Shown here one piece after another: positions 9,393-17,660 of a stretch of 64,000 nt of DNA. The position numbers and the translations under genes were made by a program. The notes under the pieces were generated by a model. It searched no databases. It was not told where the DNA came from and saw only the letters and a list, made by a program, of their open reading frames with translations. The DNA comes from CAIYRG01 sp036273455 (GTDB lineage Bacteria > Pseudomonadota > Alphaproteobacteria > Micropepsales > Micropepsaceae). The stretch is from assembly GCA_036273455.1 (NCBI GenBank), contig DASUHP010000101.1, positions 1 to 64,000 of the forward strand. Direction: 5' to 3'. Position 1 is the stretch's first letter. Each line of letters opens with the position of its first letter.

Positions 9393-10043
9393 CTAACCGC
9401 CGCCGCAATAGGTGCAGCCGGCCTCCTGCGCACGATTCACGCCCCAGGTGCCCGACGGAAGAATAGTCGTGCCGGGGATCAGATTGGCGGCCCACTCCTT
9501 GAACGCGTCGTCCGGCGTTATTCCGGCGCCTGCCGCCAGACGGCGGGCCTGCCCGCGCAACGCCACTCCACATGCGCCAAATACGCTGCCCTTCGCGAGC
9601 AGCCGATCCAGCGCGATATCGGGATTGCCCAGCGCGCCTGGTTTCGGCTCGAACCATGGGTTCTTGACAGCCAGCGCTTTGGTTTCGGGATCGGTGACCT
9701 TGAACGCCTCTCCCAGCCTGTATTTCGCCCACATGGCGCTGTTCAGCGCCAGCGGGATTCCCTGATGGCGGAAGATCAGCACCGCGGTTGCGGATTGGTT
9801 GGGCGCGAGGAAATTGTTGGCGAAACCGAGTGGAAATCCGTCAAACACGCCGTACACATCAAACAGTTGCTTGTGCCGGCTCTTCAGCGCGCCTGGCCAG
9901 TCGGGGCCATCACCGGCAGCGGTCTGCGCCTCTGCGCTGTTCGCCGCAAATCCGAACAGCCCCACTGCCGACGCTGCTGCGATGCGGCCAAAAAAACCGC
10001 GGCGGTGCGAAACTTCGCCCGCGTCCCGGTTTGACTCGCTCAT
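9393..10043 (-). CDS. Tat-exported DsrE-like protein
   Basis: A 216-residue protein with a Tat signal (RRGFFGR, about residues 14-20, then a hydrophobic stretch). The rest resembles periplasmic DsrE/DsrF-like proteins: an LALNSAMWAKYRLGE segment, a conserved Cys in GACGVALRGQA, and a C terminus with two cysteines (GCTYC). Cytoplasmic DsrE-type proteins carry sulfur on a cysteine. The gene leads the minus-strand block containing soxC, so a sulfur-handling role is plausible but inferred. The ATG at 10043 is preceded by GGGAGGGA. Fold assignment is from pattern recognition only. Confidence 0.6.
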   Translation of the reverse strand: MSESNRDAGEVSHRRGFFGRIAAASAVGLFGFAANSAEAQTAAGDGPDWPGALKSRHKQLFDVYGVFDGFPLGFANNFLAPNQSATAVLIFRHQGIPLALNSAMWAKYRLGEAFKVTDPETKALAVKNPWFEPKPGALGNPDIALDRLLAKGSVFGACGVALRGQARRLAAGAGITPDDAFKEWAANLIPGTTILPSGTWGVNRAQEAGCTYCGGG

Positions 10044-10126
10044 TGAATTCCCTCCCAGCGCACATCTCGTCTGCGAATGTACCACTCTCAAGCGCGGAAA
10101 GGCGCGGTTATTTACGCCAGGCAAAA

Positions 10127-10154
10127 GACGGGGGCGCGTGGCTGCGCCCCCGTC
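10127..10154 (-). terminator. Rho-independent terminator after the Ysc84 gene
   Basis: A perfect 11-bp stem, GACGGGGGCGC paired with GCGCCCCCGTC around a six-base loop. On the minus strand it is followed by TTTTG. It lies 20 bp past the stop of the minus-strand Ysc84 gene and before the DsrE-like gene, so it should separate these two transcription units. Confidence 0.85.
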
Positions 10155-10174
10155 CATACGCCCATCAGCCAGTG

Positions 10175-11074
10175 TTAGCCGGGTTGCGTGCCGTTTCGCG
10201 TCGTCGTGCCCGGCTGGTTGGAGCCGAGCTGCGTCGGAGCCGGGCCTTGCGGCATCTGATTCGCCAGATTTACCGCCAGCTGATTGGTCAGCGGCGCGCG
10301 GCCGGCAACGATCCGGTGCTGGTTGTTCGTGCCATAAATCGTCTGGTCAAAAGCCCGATTGGCGCGAATCAAGAGGCTTGGCAGCATGTTGCCGGTCGAC
10401 CCCGACCACACGATCAGATCGCTGCGCTGCAGCGATGAAGGCTGCGTATTGGGGCTGGAACGGTAATTGACGACGTTCAGCCGCCGCTTGCCGTTCAGCG
10501 AGATATTGCCGCCGCTGCGGAATTGATTGAGGGCACGATTGCTCATGATCAGCAAAGCCACGGGCCCGCTGCCCGCGCCGGTGGTGTTCACGCCGGCATT
10601 GTTCGCACTGGAGTTATTCGCCCCACGCTGCGCCGTCGTTGAGCCGCTGCCGACGGTGAAGAACACCGGGTTCGACCACCGGCCATTATTATTGATCAGC
10701 ATCACGCCGCCGCCGCAGCCGGCGCTGCCATCGGTGCAGGTGGTGCTGGAATTCGGCATGACGAAGACCGCCTTCGAGCTGCGCATCAGATTGGCGACAT
10801 TCGAGTCCGACTGCATTTGCGAGATGATGCCCTGCGAATTCCGCATCAGCCCATCGGCTATTGCCAGCTCGTTCGAATTGCCGGCATTGGCAGTATTCGC
10901 GTTCGCTGCATTCGTGCTCATCGCATTCACGCCATTAGCGTTCGTGGATGCGTTGGCCGCATTGGCGGAAGTTGCTGTGTTGACAGCGACGTGATGGTGA
11001 TGCCGCGCCATGGCCGGAGCGGCGATCATACTGCTTGCCAGCAGCAATGCCGTGAACAAACGAGAGCTTCGCAT
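10175..11074 (-). CDS. Secreted Ysc84/SYLF-domain protein with Asn/Ala-rich linker
   Basis: A 299-residue exported protein. A signal peptide (about 1-24) is followed by a His cluster, then about 40 residues built almost only of Asn, Ala, Thr and Ser, then a SYLF/Ysc84-like domain starting near GLMRNSQGIISQM and containing a GCGGGVML segment. Members bind lipids, and eukaryotic ones actin; bacterial roles are unclear. The C-terminal 60 residues are rich in Asn, Gln, Pro and Thr. The ATG at 11074 has GGAG six bases upstream, favouring it over an ATG four codons earlier. It ends in its own terminator. Confidence 0.7.
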   Translation of the reverse strand: MRSSRLFTALLLASSMIAAPAMARHHHHVAVNTATSANAANASTNANGVNAMSTNAANANTANAGNSNELAIADGLMRNSQGIISQMQSDSNVANLMRSSKAVFVMPNSSTTCTDGSAGCGGGVMLINNNGRWSNPVFFTVGSGSTTAQRGANNSSANNAGVNTTGAGSGPVALLIMSNRALNQFRSGGNISLNGKRRLNVVNYRSSPNTQPSSLQRSDLIVWSGSTGNMLPSLLIRANRAFDQTIYGTNNQHRIVAGRAPLTNQLAVNLANQMPQGPAPTQLGSNQPGTTTRNGTQPG

Positions 11075-11333
11075 GAAGTACTCCATCGGGCTGATTTCGA
11101 GGCGTCAACGTGCGGGCGTTTTACGCTGTTCCGGGGATGGCATTCACCTACCAGCCAGCGGCACGAATCCCCCGGTAACGGCTGTTCAAAAATCCGGAGC
11201 AGCGTGACTGGAGACAGTTTTCGAGCATTTGGAGGGCCACCGCAAATGTGATCGGAGGAACTGCAACCGAGGCCAACGCCCAGCGGCATCAAAGGCTCTT
11301 TCATCCGGAGTTTGTGAAGATAAAGTCGGCGCC

Positions 11334-12014
11334 ATGCCCGACAGCGAAGTCCAGAATTCCTTGGCCGGCGTCACAGCCACTCGCGAGATTTGGTCCGGCG
11401 TGTTTCTCACCGCAGTTGCCGGTTATGTCGACGCCATCGGTTTCCTCACCCTTGGCCACCTGTTCGTATCGTTCATGAGCGGCAACAGCACGCAGTTCGC
11501 GGTGAATGCGGTCCAGGAGAAATGGAGCGATGCCATGCTCGCCGGCACCATCGTTGGGCTGTTTGTCGGAGGAGTTATTGCTGGGCGGATCATCGCGATC
11601 CTGCTGAAGCGCCGGCACACGACAGCCATTTTGGGGCTGGAAGCTTTGCTCCTGGTGATTGCGCTGGTGAATCTGATGACGGGGCCGATTTCAACCGTAC
11701 CGCTCACCATCGCCATGGGTTTGCAAAACGCGGTCTTGCCGCGAACAAACGAAGGCAAGATCAGTGTGACCTATGTCACCGGATCGCTCGTGCATTTCGG
11801 GGACAGACTTGTCGATGCGCTGTTCGGTATCGGGCCACGCGGCGAATGGCTGCCCTATTTGCTGCTGTGGGCCGGAATGTTCATCGGCGCAGCGACCGGC
11901 ACGTTCGTGCAAAGCCGTATTGGAGCGATGGCCCTGGCGGTTCCTGTGGCAGTGCTGTTGCTTATGGCCGCCGCTTCCCTGCGCGGTGGCGATCCGCTAC
12001 GACTTGGAGGATAG
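11334..12014 (+). CDS. DUF1275 (YoaK-type) membrane protein
   Basis: A 226-residue integral membrane protein of the DUF1275 family with about six hydrophobic helices. The family hallmarks AGYVDAIGFLTLG and FMSGNSTQ are near the N terminus and GLQNAVLPR and VTYVTGSL in the middle. Function in this family is not established; transport has been suggested. The frame stays open upstream to 11229, but the ATG at 11334 gives the usual length. The 259 bp between this gene and the divergent Ysc84 gene contain no coding sequence I can support. Confidence 0.82.
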   Translation: MPDSEVQNSLAGVTATREIWSGVFLTAVAGYVDAIGFLTLGHLFVSFMSGNSTQFAVNAVQEKWSDAMLAGTIVGLFVGGVIAGRIIAILLKRRHTTAILGLEALLLVIALVNLMTGPISTVPLTIAMGLQNAVLPRTNEGKISVTYVTGSLVHFGDRLVDALFGIGPRGEWLPYLLLWAGMFIGAATGTFVQSRIGAMALAVPVAVLLLMAAASLRGGDPLRLGG

Positions 12015-12029
12015 GGCAGGAGTGCAGGC

Positions 12030-13436
12030 ATGCGGTGGATTTGGCGCAACGCAGCATCGGTATTATTTGGATTGTTTGCGTTGCCTGCCGCGGCACAAAC
12101 GCCCGCGATCGACTGGAAAACGCAGCAGCCGGAAATCCTCAAACACTATCGCGATCTGGTGCAGATCGACACCCGTAGCGGCCATGAAACGCTCGCGGTG
12201 AATTATCTCAAGCAGGTGTTCGAAGCCGCGGGAATTCCGGCCGAGATTTTCGCGCTGAATCCGGCGCGGGCAAACCTCGTTGCCCGCATCAAGGGGAATG
12301 GCACAAAACGTCCGCTATTGCTTCTGGCGCATACCGATGTCGTCGGGGTTCAGCCCGAGAAATGGCCGGTGCCGCCATTCGGGGCGGTGATGAAGGATGG
12401 TTACGTCTGGGGCCGTGGCACGGCGGACGACAAGGACAAGCTCACCGCCAATCTGATGACCATGCTGCTGGTCAAGCGGCTCGGTGTGAAACTCGACCGC
12501 GATCTGATCTTCCTTGCCGAATCCGGCGAAGAAGCAGATACCGAGGGCGTTGGCATGAAATTCATGGCCGAGCAGCATTTCCCGGCGATTGATGCGGAAT
12601 TCGCCATCACCGAAGGCGGCAGCACCATCATCGAAAATGGCCGGGTCACGCAAGTTGACATCGCCACCACCGAGAAGCTTCCGCGCCGCATCACCCTGGT
12701 GGCGACCGGTACGTCCGGGCACGGATCGGTTCCACGGCTGGACAATCCGCTGATTCATCTGTCACAGGCGATCGCGAAAGCAACGGCGTGGCAAACGCCC
12801 ATGCGCCTGAACGAGACGACGCGGACTTATTTCGAAAAGCTGGCGGAGATTGCAAGTCCAGCCCGCGCGGCCGAATACCGCGCGTTGTTCAATCCGGCGA
12901 CAGCGGATGCCGCGCAGCGCTATCTCGCGGAAAAAGAACCGGAGCATTACTCCATGCTGCGGACATCCATCGTTCCGACCATGCTGAAGGCCGGTGTCGG
13001 ACAGAACGTAATTCCGTCCCAGGCCGAAGCGGTTTTCGATATCCGCGCACTTCCCGATGAGAATGTGCCGATGCTGTTTCAGCAGATGGCCGCAGTGATC
13101 GGCGATCCTGCCGTAAAGGTCGTTCCTATTCCGAATCCGCGCGAGACGGCGCCGCCGTCGCGCCTGGATTCCGAAATGTACAAGGCGATGGAGCGAGTTG
13201 CGCATCAGGTGTATCCCGGTGCCGCGGTCATTCCCATGATGCTGACCGGTGCGACCGACATGTCCTATCTGCGGCCGCGTGGCGTGCAGTCCTATGGCGT
13301 CGATGCGCCCGTGACCGAGAGCGATGAGATCAATTACGGCGCGCATAGCGATGTCGAGCGCCTGCCCGAAGACTCGCTATACAAGCTGACGCAATTCATC
13401 TGGAACTCGGCTTTCGCCGTCGCCGCAAGCAAGTAG
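12030..13436 (+). CDS. M20-family metallopeptidase, exported
   Basis: A 468-residue M20/M25/M40 peptidase of the carboxypeptidase or dipeptidase type. A signal peptide (about 1-22, ending AAAQ) points to the periplasm. Zinc-site motifs are LLAHTDVV and GRGTADDKD, and the catalytic Glu pair is in ESGEEAD; a dimerisation domain follows and the last metal His lies in the C-terminal NYGAHSDVER. GGGCAGGAG precedes the ATG. It starts 15 bp after DUF1275 and stops three bases short of the convergent ccrM stop. Peptide specificity is unknown. Confidence 0.87.
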   Translation: MRWIWRNAASVLFGLFALPAAAQTPAIDWKTQQPEILKHYRDLVQIDTRSGHETLAVNYLKQVFEAAGIPAEIFALNPARANLVARIKGNGTKRPLLLLAHTDVVGVQPEKWPVPPFGAVMKDGYVWGRGTADDKDKLTANLMTMLLVKRLGVKLDRDLIFLAESGEEADTEGVGMKFMAEQHFPAIDAEFAITEGGSTIIENGRVTQVDIATTEKLPRRITLVATGTSGHGSVPRLDNPLIHLSQAIAKATAWQTPMRLNETTRTYFEKLAEIASPARAAEYRALFNPATADAAQRYLAEKEPEHYSMLRTSIVPTMLKAGVGQNVIPSQAEAVFDIRALPDENVPMLFQQMAAVIGDPAVKVVPIPNPRETAPPSRLDSEMYKAMERVAHQVYPGAAVIPMMLTGATDMSYLRPRGVQSYGVDAPVTESDEINYGAHSDVERLPEDSLYKLTQFIWNSAFAVAASK

Positions 13437-13439
13437 CGG

Positions 13440-14546
13440 TCAATTCAACTCCGCGCGGAGTTGCTGGCGCAGCACATCAATTGGCACCAATGCGCCGTGA
13501 TGTTCGAAATGCCAGAACGTCCAGCCATTGCACGCATCGAGGCCCTGGACATGCGCGGCAATGCGGTGAATCGAACCGGTGGCATTGGCGCAGACCAGCG
13601 TGCCGTCGGCGCGCACTTTGGCGGTGTGGCGCCGGTCGGGCGCCATCAGCACCGCGCCGGGTTTTAACAGCCCGCGTTCCACCAGCGATCCAAACGGAAT
13701 GCGTGGTTCGGCGCGTTTTGAACGCGTGACCTGGACGGCGGACCGCTCTGATGGCCGCACAGCGGCAATGCGCGCCCGCGCCAATTCGACATAGCCGGCG
13801 TTGCGTTCGATGCCGATATAATTGCGCGACAGCCGCTTTGCCACCGCGCCCGTAGTGCCGGAACCGAAGAACGGATCAATCACCAGATCGCCCGCCGCGG
13901 TCGATGCCAGCAGCACGCGATGCAGCAGGCCTTCCGGTTTCTGGGTCGAATGGGCTTTGGCGCCGCTGCCGTCTTTGAGGCGTTCGCCGCCCGAGCAGAT
14001 CGGCAACAGCCAGTCCGAGCGCATTTGCAGATCATCATTCAGCGCCTTCATGGCTTCGTAATTGAATGTGTAGGATTTCTGGTCGCGGGAGCGCGCCGCC
14101 CAGATCAGCGTCTCATGCGCGTTGGTAAATCGCCTGCCGCGGAAATTCGGCATCGGATTGGTTTTGCGCCACACCACATCATTCAGCACCCAGTAGCCGA
14201 GATCCTGGAGGATCGAACCGACGCGAAAAATATTGTGGTAGGAGCCGATCACCCATAATGCGCCGTTGGGTTTCAGCACGCGCCGTGCCGCGGTCAGCCA
14301 GTCGCGCGTGAATCGGTCATATTCGGCAAAACTGGCAAACTGGTCCCAGCCGTCATCCACCGCATCGACGACAGAATTGTCCGGGCGACGGAGTTCGCCT
14401 TCGAGCTGGAGATTATAGGGCGGATCAGCAAATACCAGGTCGGCGACACCTTCCGGCATCGCGTTCAGCGCCGCGATGCAGTCGCCCTGAATGATCGTGT
14501 TCGCACGGAATCCCTCCGTGTCCGGCGCACTTTCCCTGTCCGGCAT
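13440..14546 (-). CDS. ccrM: CcrM-type DNA adenine methyltransferase (GANTC)
   Basis: A 368-residue beta-class N6-adenine methylase. The catalytic DPPY is at residues 41-44 and the SAM-binding FFGSGTTG follows in the second half, which is the beta-class order. A C-terminal RAMA-like domain (GLLKPGAVLMA ... HIHGLxACNGW-type pattern) is characteristic of CcrM, the cell-cycle methylase of alphaproteobacteria that methylates GANTC; specificity is inferred from this family match. No restriction endonuclease is adjacent, as expected for a solitary regulatory methylase. It lies downstream of rnhB in the same direction, and the interval is crowded with GANTC sites. Confidence 0.93.
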   Translation of the reverse strand: MPDRESAPDTEGFRANTIIQGDCIAALNAMPEGVADLVFADPPYNLQLEGELRRPDNSVVDAVDDGWDQFASFAEYDRFTRDWLTAARRVLKPNGALWVIGSYHNIFRVGSILQDLGYWVLNDVVWRKTNPMPNFRGRRFTNAHETLIWAARSRDQKSYTFNYEAMKALNDDLQMRSDWLLPICSGGERLKDGSGAKAHSTQKPEGLLHRVLLASTAAGDLVIDPFFGSGTTGAVAKRLSRNYIGIERNAGYVELARARIAAVRPSERSAVQVTRSKRAEPRIPFGSLVERGLLKPGAVLMAPDRRHTAKVRADGTLVCANATGSIHRIAAHVQGLDACNGWTFWHFEHHGALVPIDVLRQQLRAELN

Positions 14547-14577
14547 GTCACACCCTGCTTTCGAAACGCGGCAGAGT

Positions 14578-14644
14578 GAGTCAGCGCGGACTCGCGGTCA
14601 ATGCGGGAGTGACTCTAGGACGCCAAAAAAACTTCGCGTGAGTC
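14578..14644. promoter_or_regulatory. GANTC cluster upstream of ccrM
   Basis: Four GANTC sites fall in 67 bp: GAGTC at 14578, GACTC at 14589, GACTC at 14611 and GAGTC at 14640. Three are in the short interval before the ccrM start and one is in the 3' end of rnhB. GANTC should occur about once in 250-300 bp here. They are candidate sites for feedback of CcrM methylation on its own expression. Confidence 0.55.
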
Positions 14645-15250
14645 AATTGGACGCAGGATTTCGTAAACGGGGGCGAAACTTCTGCGGTGATGCAGGCACG
14701 GCCCGAAACGGTTAAGCGCGAGTAAATGTTCTTCGGTGCCGTAGCCCTTGTTGGTGAACCAGCCGTAATTGGGAAATTGCTCATGCAGATTCCGCATGAC
14801 GCGGTCGCGGGTCACCTTGGCGATGATAGAGGCCGCGGCGATCGACACCGACTTCGCGTCGCCATCGACAATGGTGTCGCAGCGGCAGGGCAGGGCAGGC
14901 GCGTCATTGCCGTCCACCAGGGCAAATTGCGGCGACAGCGACAGCGCGCGCACCGCCCGCGCCATGGCGAGATGCGTCGCCTGCCGGATGTTGACCAGAT
15001 CGATCTCGTCGACGCTGGCTTCGCCGACGCCGACCACTGCGCAATCCATGATCCTGCCGAACGCTTCCTCGCGCGCCTCGGCCGTCATCTGCTTGGAGTC
15101 GTTGAGCCCTTTGGGAATGTGCTTGCGGTCGAGGATCACCGCGGCTGCGACCACCGGCCCCGCGAGCGGCCCACGACCGGCTTCATCCACGCCGGCGACA
15201 GGACCCGAAATGGTCTTCAACAGCCGCCCTTCGTAGATGTAATGCGGCAA
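14615..15250 (-). CDS. rnhB: Ribonuclease HII
   Basis: A 211-residue enzyme that nicks RNA-DNA hybrids and removes misincorporated ribonucleotides. The acidic active site starts with Asp22-Glu23 in GVDEAGRGPLAG, with further conserved acids in LVDGND and VDGDAKS. Length and motif order are normal. There is no ATG or GTG near the N terminus: an ATG upstream in frame is cut off by a stop, so TTG at 15250 is the probable start. It is probably co-transcribed with ccrM 68 bp downstream. Confidence 0.93.
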   Translation of the reverse strand: MPHYIYEGRLLKTISGPVAGVDEAGRGPLAGPVVAAAVILDRKHIPKGLNDSKQMTAEAREEAFGRIMDCAVVGVGEASVDEIDLVNIRQATHLAMARAVRALSLSPQFALVDGNDAPALPCRCDTIVDGDAKSVSIAAASIIAKVTRDRVMRNLHEQFPNYGWFTNKGYGTEEHLLALNRFGPCLHHRRSFAPVYEILRPIDSREVFLAS

Positions 15251-15263
15251 GCGCCCGCCCGTC

Positions 15264-15319
15264 GAATCGCCTCGCCGGACTCATAGCATTGCTTCGGGCG
15301 AAAACCGGAGTGGCGAATC
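15264..15319. promoter_or_regulatory. GANTC cluster upstream of rnhB
   Basis: Three GANTC sites in the 95 bp between the radical SAM gene and rnhB: GAATC at 15264, GACTC at 15278 and GAATC at 15315. This interval probably contains the rnhB-ccrM promoter, since the neighbouring radical SAM gene points the same way and ends just upstream. No clear -35/-10 pair is evident. Confidence 0.5.
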
Positions 15320-15345
15320 ACCGTTACCCACATGAAGTGACGGCG

Positions 15346-16422
15346 TTACCCGAACAACCCGAGCTGATCTCCCGCCTGCGGCGGCGGCCGGAATTTCGTG
15401 CAATCCAGTCGCGCGCGCTGCCGGTTCAGCCCGAGACGGCTGACCGCAAGGCGGAAACGCTGTGCCATGAGTTCGGCGTAGGGGCCGGTGCCCGTCATCC
15501 GCTTACCCCATTCGGAATCATAATCCTTCCCGCCACGCATGGAGCGAATGAGCGACATCACATGCCTGGCGCGATCCGGCAATTCGCTCTCCAGCCATTC
15601 CCGAAACAGGTCCTTGATTTCAAACGGTAATCGCAAGAGCGTATAGCCGGCCTCGGTTGCTCCCGCGGTTGCCGCCGCCGCGAGAAGGTCTTCCATCTCG
15701 GCATCGTTCAGCGCGGGAATCATTGGCGCCGTCATCACGCCGCACGGGACTCCAGCGCCTGCCAGCTCGCGGAGCGCATGCAGCCGCTTTTCCGGCGTGG
15801 CCGCGCGCGGCTCCATGATTCGGGCGAGACGCCGGTCCAGGGTCGTGATCGAGAGGAACACTTTGGTCAGGCCTTCCCCCGCCATTGGACCAAGTATGTC
15901 GAGGTCGCGGACGATCAGCGCGGATTTGGTGACAACGGAAACCGGATGACGGAATTCCCACAACACGGTGAGAACGGAGCGCATGACTCTGAGTTCTCGT
16001 TCCACCGGCTGATAGGGATCGGTATTTGTTCCGATCGCAATGATCTGCGGCTTGTAGGACGGGTGGCGCAATTCCTCCGCCAGAAGCCGTGCGGCTTCCG
16101 GTTTGACGAACAGCTTGCTTTCGAAATCGAGCCCCGGGGACATGCCGAGATAGGCGTGTGTCGGGCGGGCGAAGCAGTAAATGCAGCCATGCTCGCAGCC
16201 GCGATAGGGATTGATCGACTGGTTGAAGGAGATGTCCGGAGACGTGTTGCGGGTAATGATCTGGCGCGTCGCGTCGCGGATGATTTCGGTGCGCAGCCGC
16301 GGGACGTCCTCCGGTATGTCCCAGCCGTCATCAAATTCAGTGCGCTTTTCCCGGTCATAGCGGCTGGACTCGTTGGATCTGGCACCCCGTCCGGAGATGT
16401 CTGCTGAACCGCTTTTCTGCAT
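15346..16422 (-). CDS. PA0069-type radical SAM protein
   Basis: A 358-residue radical SAM protein of the PA0069/SplB-like family. The [4Fe-4S] motif is C-x3-C-x2-C in YRGCEHGCIYCFARP. The NTDPYQP and SVVTKS segments are typical of this family. The substrate is unknown; spore photoproduct lyase is a distant relative, but nothing here suggests sporulation. I chose the ATG at 16422, which has an AGG just upstream; 17 more N-terminal residues are possible but resemble a stray hydrophobic stretch. Confidence 0.85.
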   Translation of the reverse strand: MQKSGSADISGRGARSNESSRYDREKRTEFDDGWDIPEDVPRLRTEIIRDATRQIITRNTSPDISFNQSINPYRGCEHGCIYCFARPTHAYLGMSPGLDFESKLFVKPEAARLLAEELRHPSYKPQIIAIGTNTDPYQPVERELRVMRSVLTVLWEFRHPVSVVTKSALIVRDLDILGPMAGEGLTKVFLSITTLDRRLARIMEPRAATPEKRLHALRELAGAGVPCGVMTAPMIPALNDAEMEDLLAAAATAGATEAGYTLLRLPFEIKDLFREWLESELPDRARHVMSLIRSMRGGKDYDSEWGKRMTGTGPYAELMAQRFRLAVSRLGLNRQRARLDCTKFRPPPQAGDQLGLFG

Positions 16423-16567
16423 GACCTGAAGGTAGCTGGCCAATGCGAACAAAACAAGAACAAAGCGCAGCATGCCGAAAGTTGCTCACGGTTCAGGTTC
16501 AGTTCAGAAATCTCAGGGCGTAATACAGCCTCGGTATGTTTGTGTTCGATCCAGTTGGGGGAAACAA

Positions 16568-17080
16568 ATGAGGAGAGCAATTGCAGCGGGAGCCGCTGCA
16601 TTGGGGTTGATTTTGGCGGTTACAACAGCTGCCGATGCCGCGGCACGCTTTGGGGGATTTCGCGGCGGTGGGTTCCGCGGCGGATTTGGAGGTGGTTTCC
16701 GCGGCGGCGCATTCATCGGACCGAGATTCGGATTTGGCGGTGGATTTTATGATCCGTTCTGGTGGCCCGGCTATTACCCATGGGGCTATCCATGGGCTTT
16801 TCCATATTACGCGCCACAGGTGGTCGTGCGCTATGCGCCTTCGGGCTACCTTCCTGCGGCGGCCGCTCCACAGCAGCAGTTCTGGTATCGCTGCGGCAAT
16901 CCGGAAGGATATTTCCCCTATATACAGAACTGCATGACCGGTTGGGAACGGGTCCCAGTCGCTCCGGGCGGCGCACTAACGGGTGCGCCTCCACCGCCGG
17001 GCGCACCAGCCGGCCCGACTCCCAACGGTCCTGTATATGATCCGGTGGTGCCGGGCGGACCGCCGCCCGCCCAACGGTAA
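16568..17080 (+). CDS. Glycine-rich exported protein
   Basis: A 170-residue protein with a signal peptide (about 1-25). A repeated RGGGFRGGFGGGF-like region (about 26-55) follows, then an aromatic stretch rich in Pro, Trp and Tyr (about 58-80), then a segment with two cysteines (YRCGNPEGYFPYIQNC) and a Pro/Gly-rich tail. The middle resembles small alphaproteobacterial cell-surface proteins with a CGxPxGYYPY-like motif, but no function is known. GGGGGAAA lies upstream of the ATG. It is divergent from the radical SAM gene. Confidence 0.7.
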   Translation: MRRAIAAGAAALGLILAVTTAADAAARFGGFRGGGFRGGFGGGFRGGAFIGPRFGFGGGFYDPFWWPGYYPWGYPWAFPYYAPQVVVRYAPSGYLPAAAAPQQQFWYRCGNPEGYFPYIQNCMTGWERVPVAPGGALTGAPPPPGAPAGPTPNGPVYDPVVPGGPPPAQR

Positions 17081-17111
17081 TCATCGAGCAAAAGCCAGCG
17101 GTGGCCGTGGT

Positions 17112-17651
17112 TCACGGCTTCCGCCGGCGGTGTTCTTCCAGCCGGGGAATGATCTCGATGAAGTTGCATGGCTTATGCCGGTAATCGAGCTGCATCTTCA
17201 GGATGCCGTCCCACGCATCCTTCACCGCGCCGGGTGATCCGGGCAGCGCAAACAGATAGGTGCCGTGCGCAACCCCGGCACAGGCGCGCGATTGTATCGT
17301 CGAGGTGCCGATCTTGTCGAAACTGATGCGGTGAAACACCACCGAAAAGCCGTCGATTTCTTTTTCGAACACGCTGCGGAACGCCTCGGGCGTCACGTCG
17401 CGTCCGGTTAGTCCGGTGCCCCCGGTGGAAATCACGACATCGACCTCGGGATCATCGATCCAGCGCCGCAACAATGTGACGATCCCATCGCGGTCGTCCC
17501 GGGCAATGGTCCGTGCTGCAACCACATGGCCGGCTTCGCGCACCCGTGCCTCCAGGGTGTCGCCGGAAATGTCGTTTTCCCGCGTTCGGGTGTCGGAGAC
17601 CGTCAGAATGGCGATCCGCGCCGGTATGAATTCCCGCTCTTTATCCGGCAC
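17112..17651 (-). CDS. moaB: Molybdenum cofactor biosynthesis protein MoaB
   Basis: A 179-residue MoaB/MogA-type protein that adenylylates molybdopterin or binds it during Mo-cofactor synthesis. The ISTGGTGLTGRDVTPEA segment and the FALPGSPGAVKDAWDGIL segment are the family signatures. The start is GTG at 17651, with AAGG about 12 bases upstream. It lies close behind the transglycosylase gene in the same direction. The SoxC-like enzyme at 7365-8654 is a molybdoprotein in this window that would need this cofactor; the link is functional, not operonic. Confidence 0.9.
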   Translation of the reverse strand: MPDKEREFIPARIAILTVSDTRTRENDISGDTLEARVREAGHVVAARTIARDDRDGIVTLLRRWIDDPEVDVVISTGGTGLTGRDVTPEAFRSVFEKEIDGFSVVFHRISFDKIGTSTIQSRACAGVAHGTYLFALPGSPGAVKDAWDGILKMQLDYRHKPCNFIEIIPRLEEHRRRKP

Positions 17652-17660
17652 GGCACAACC

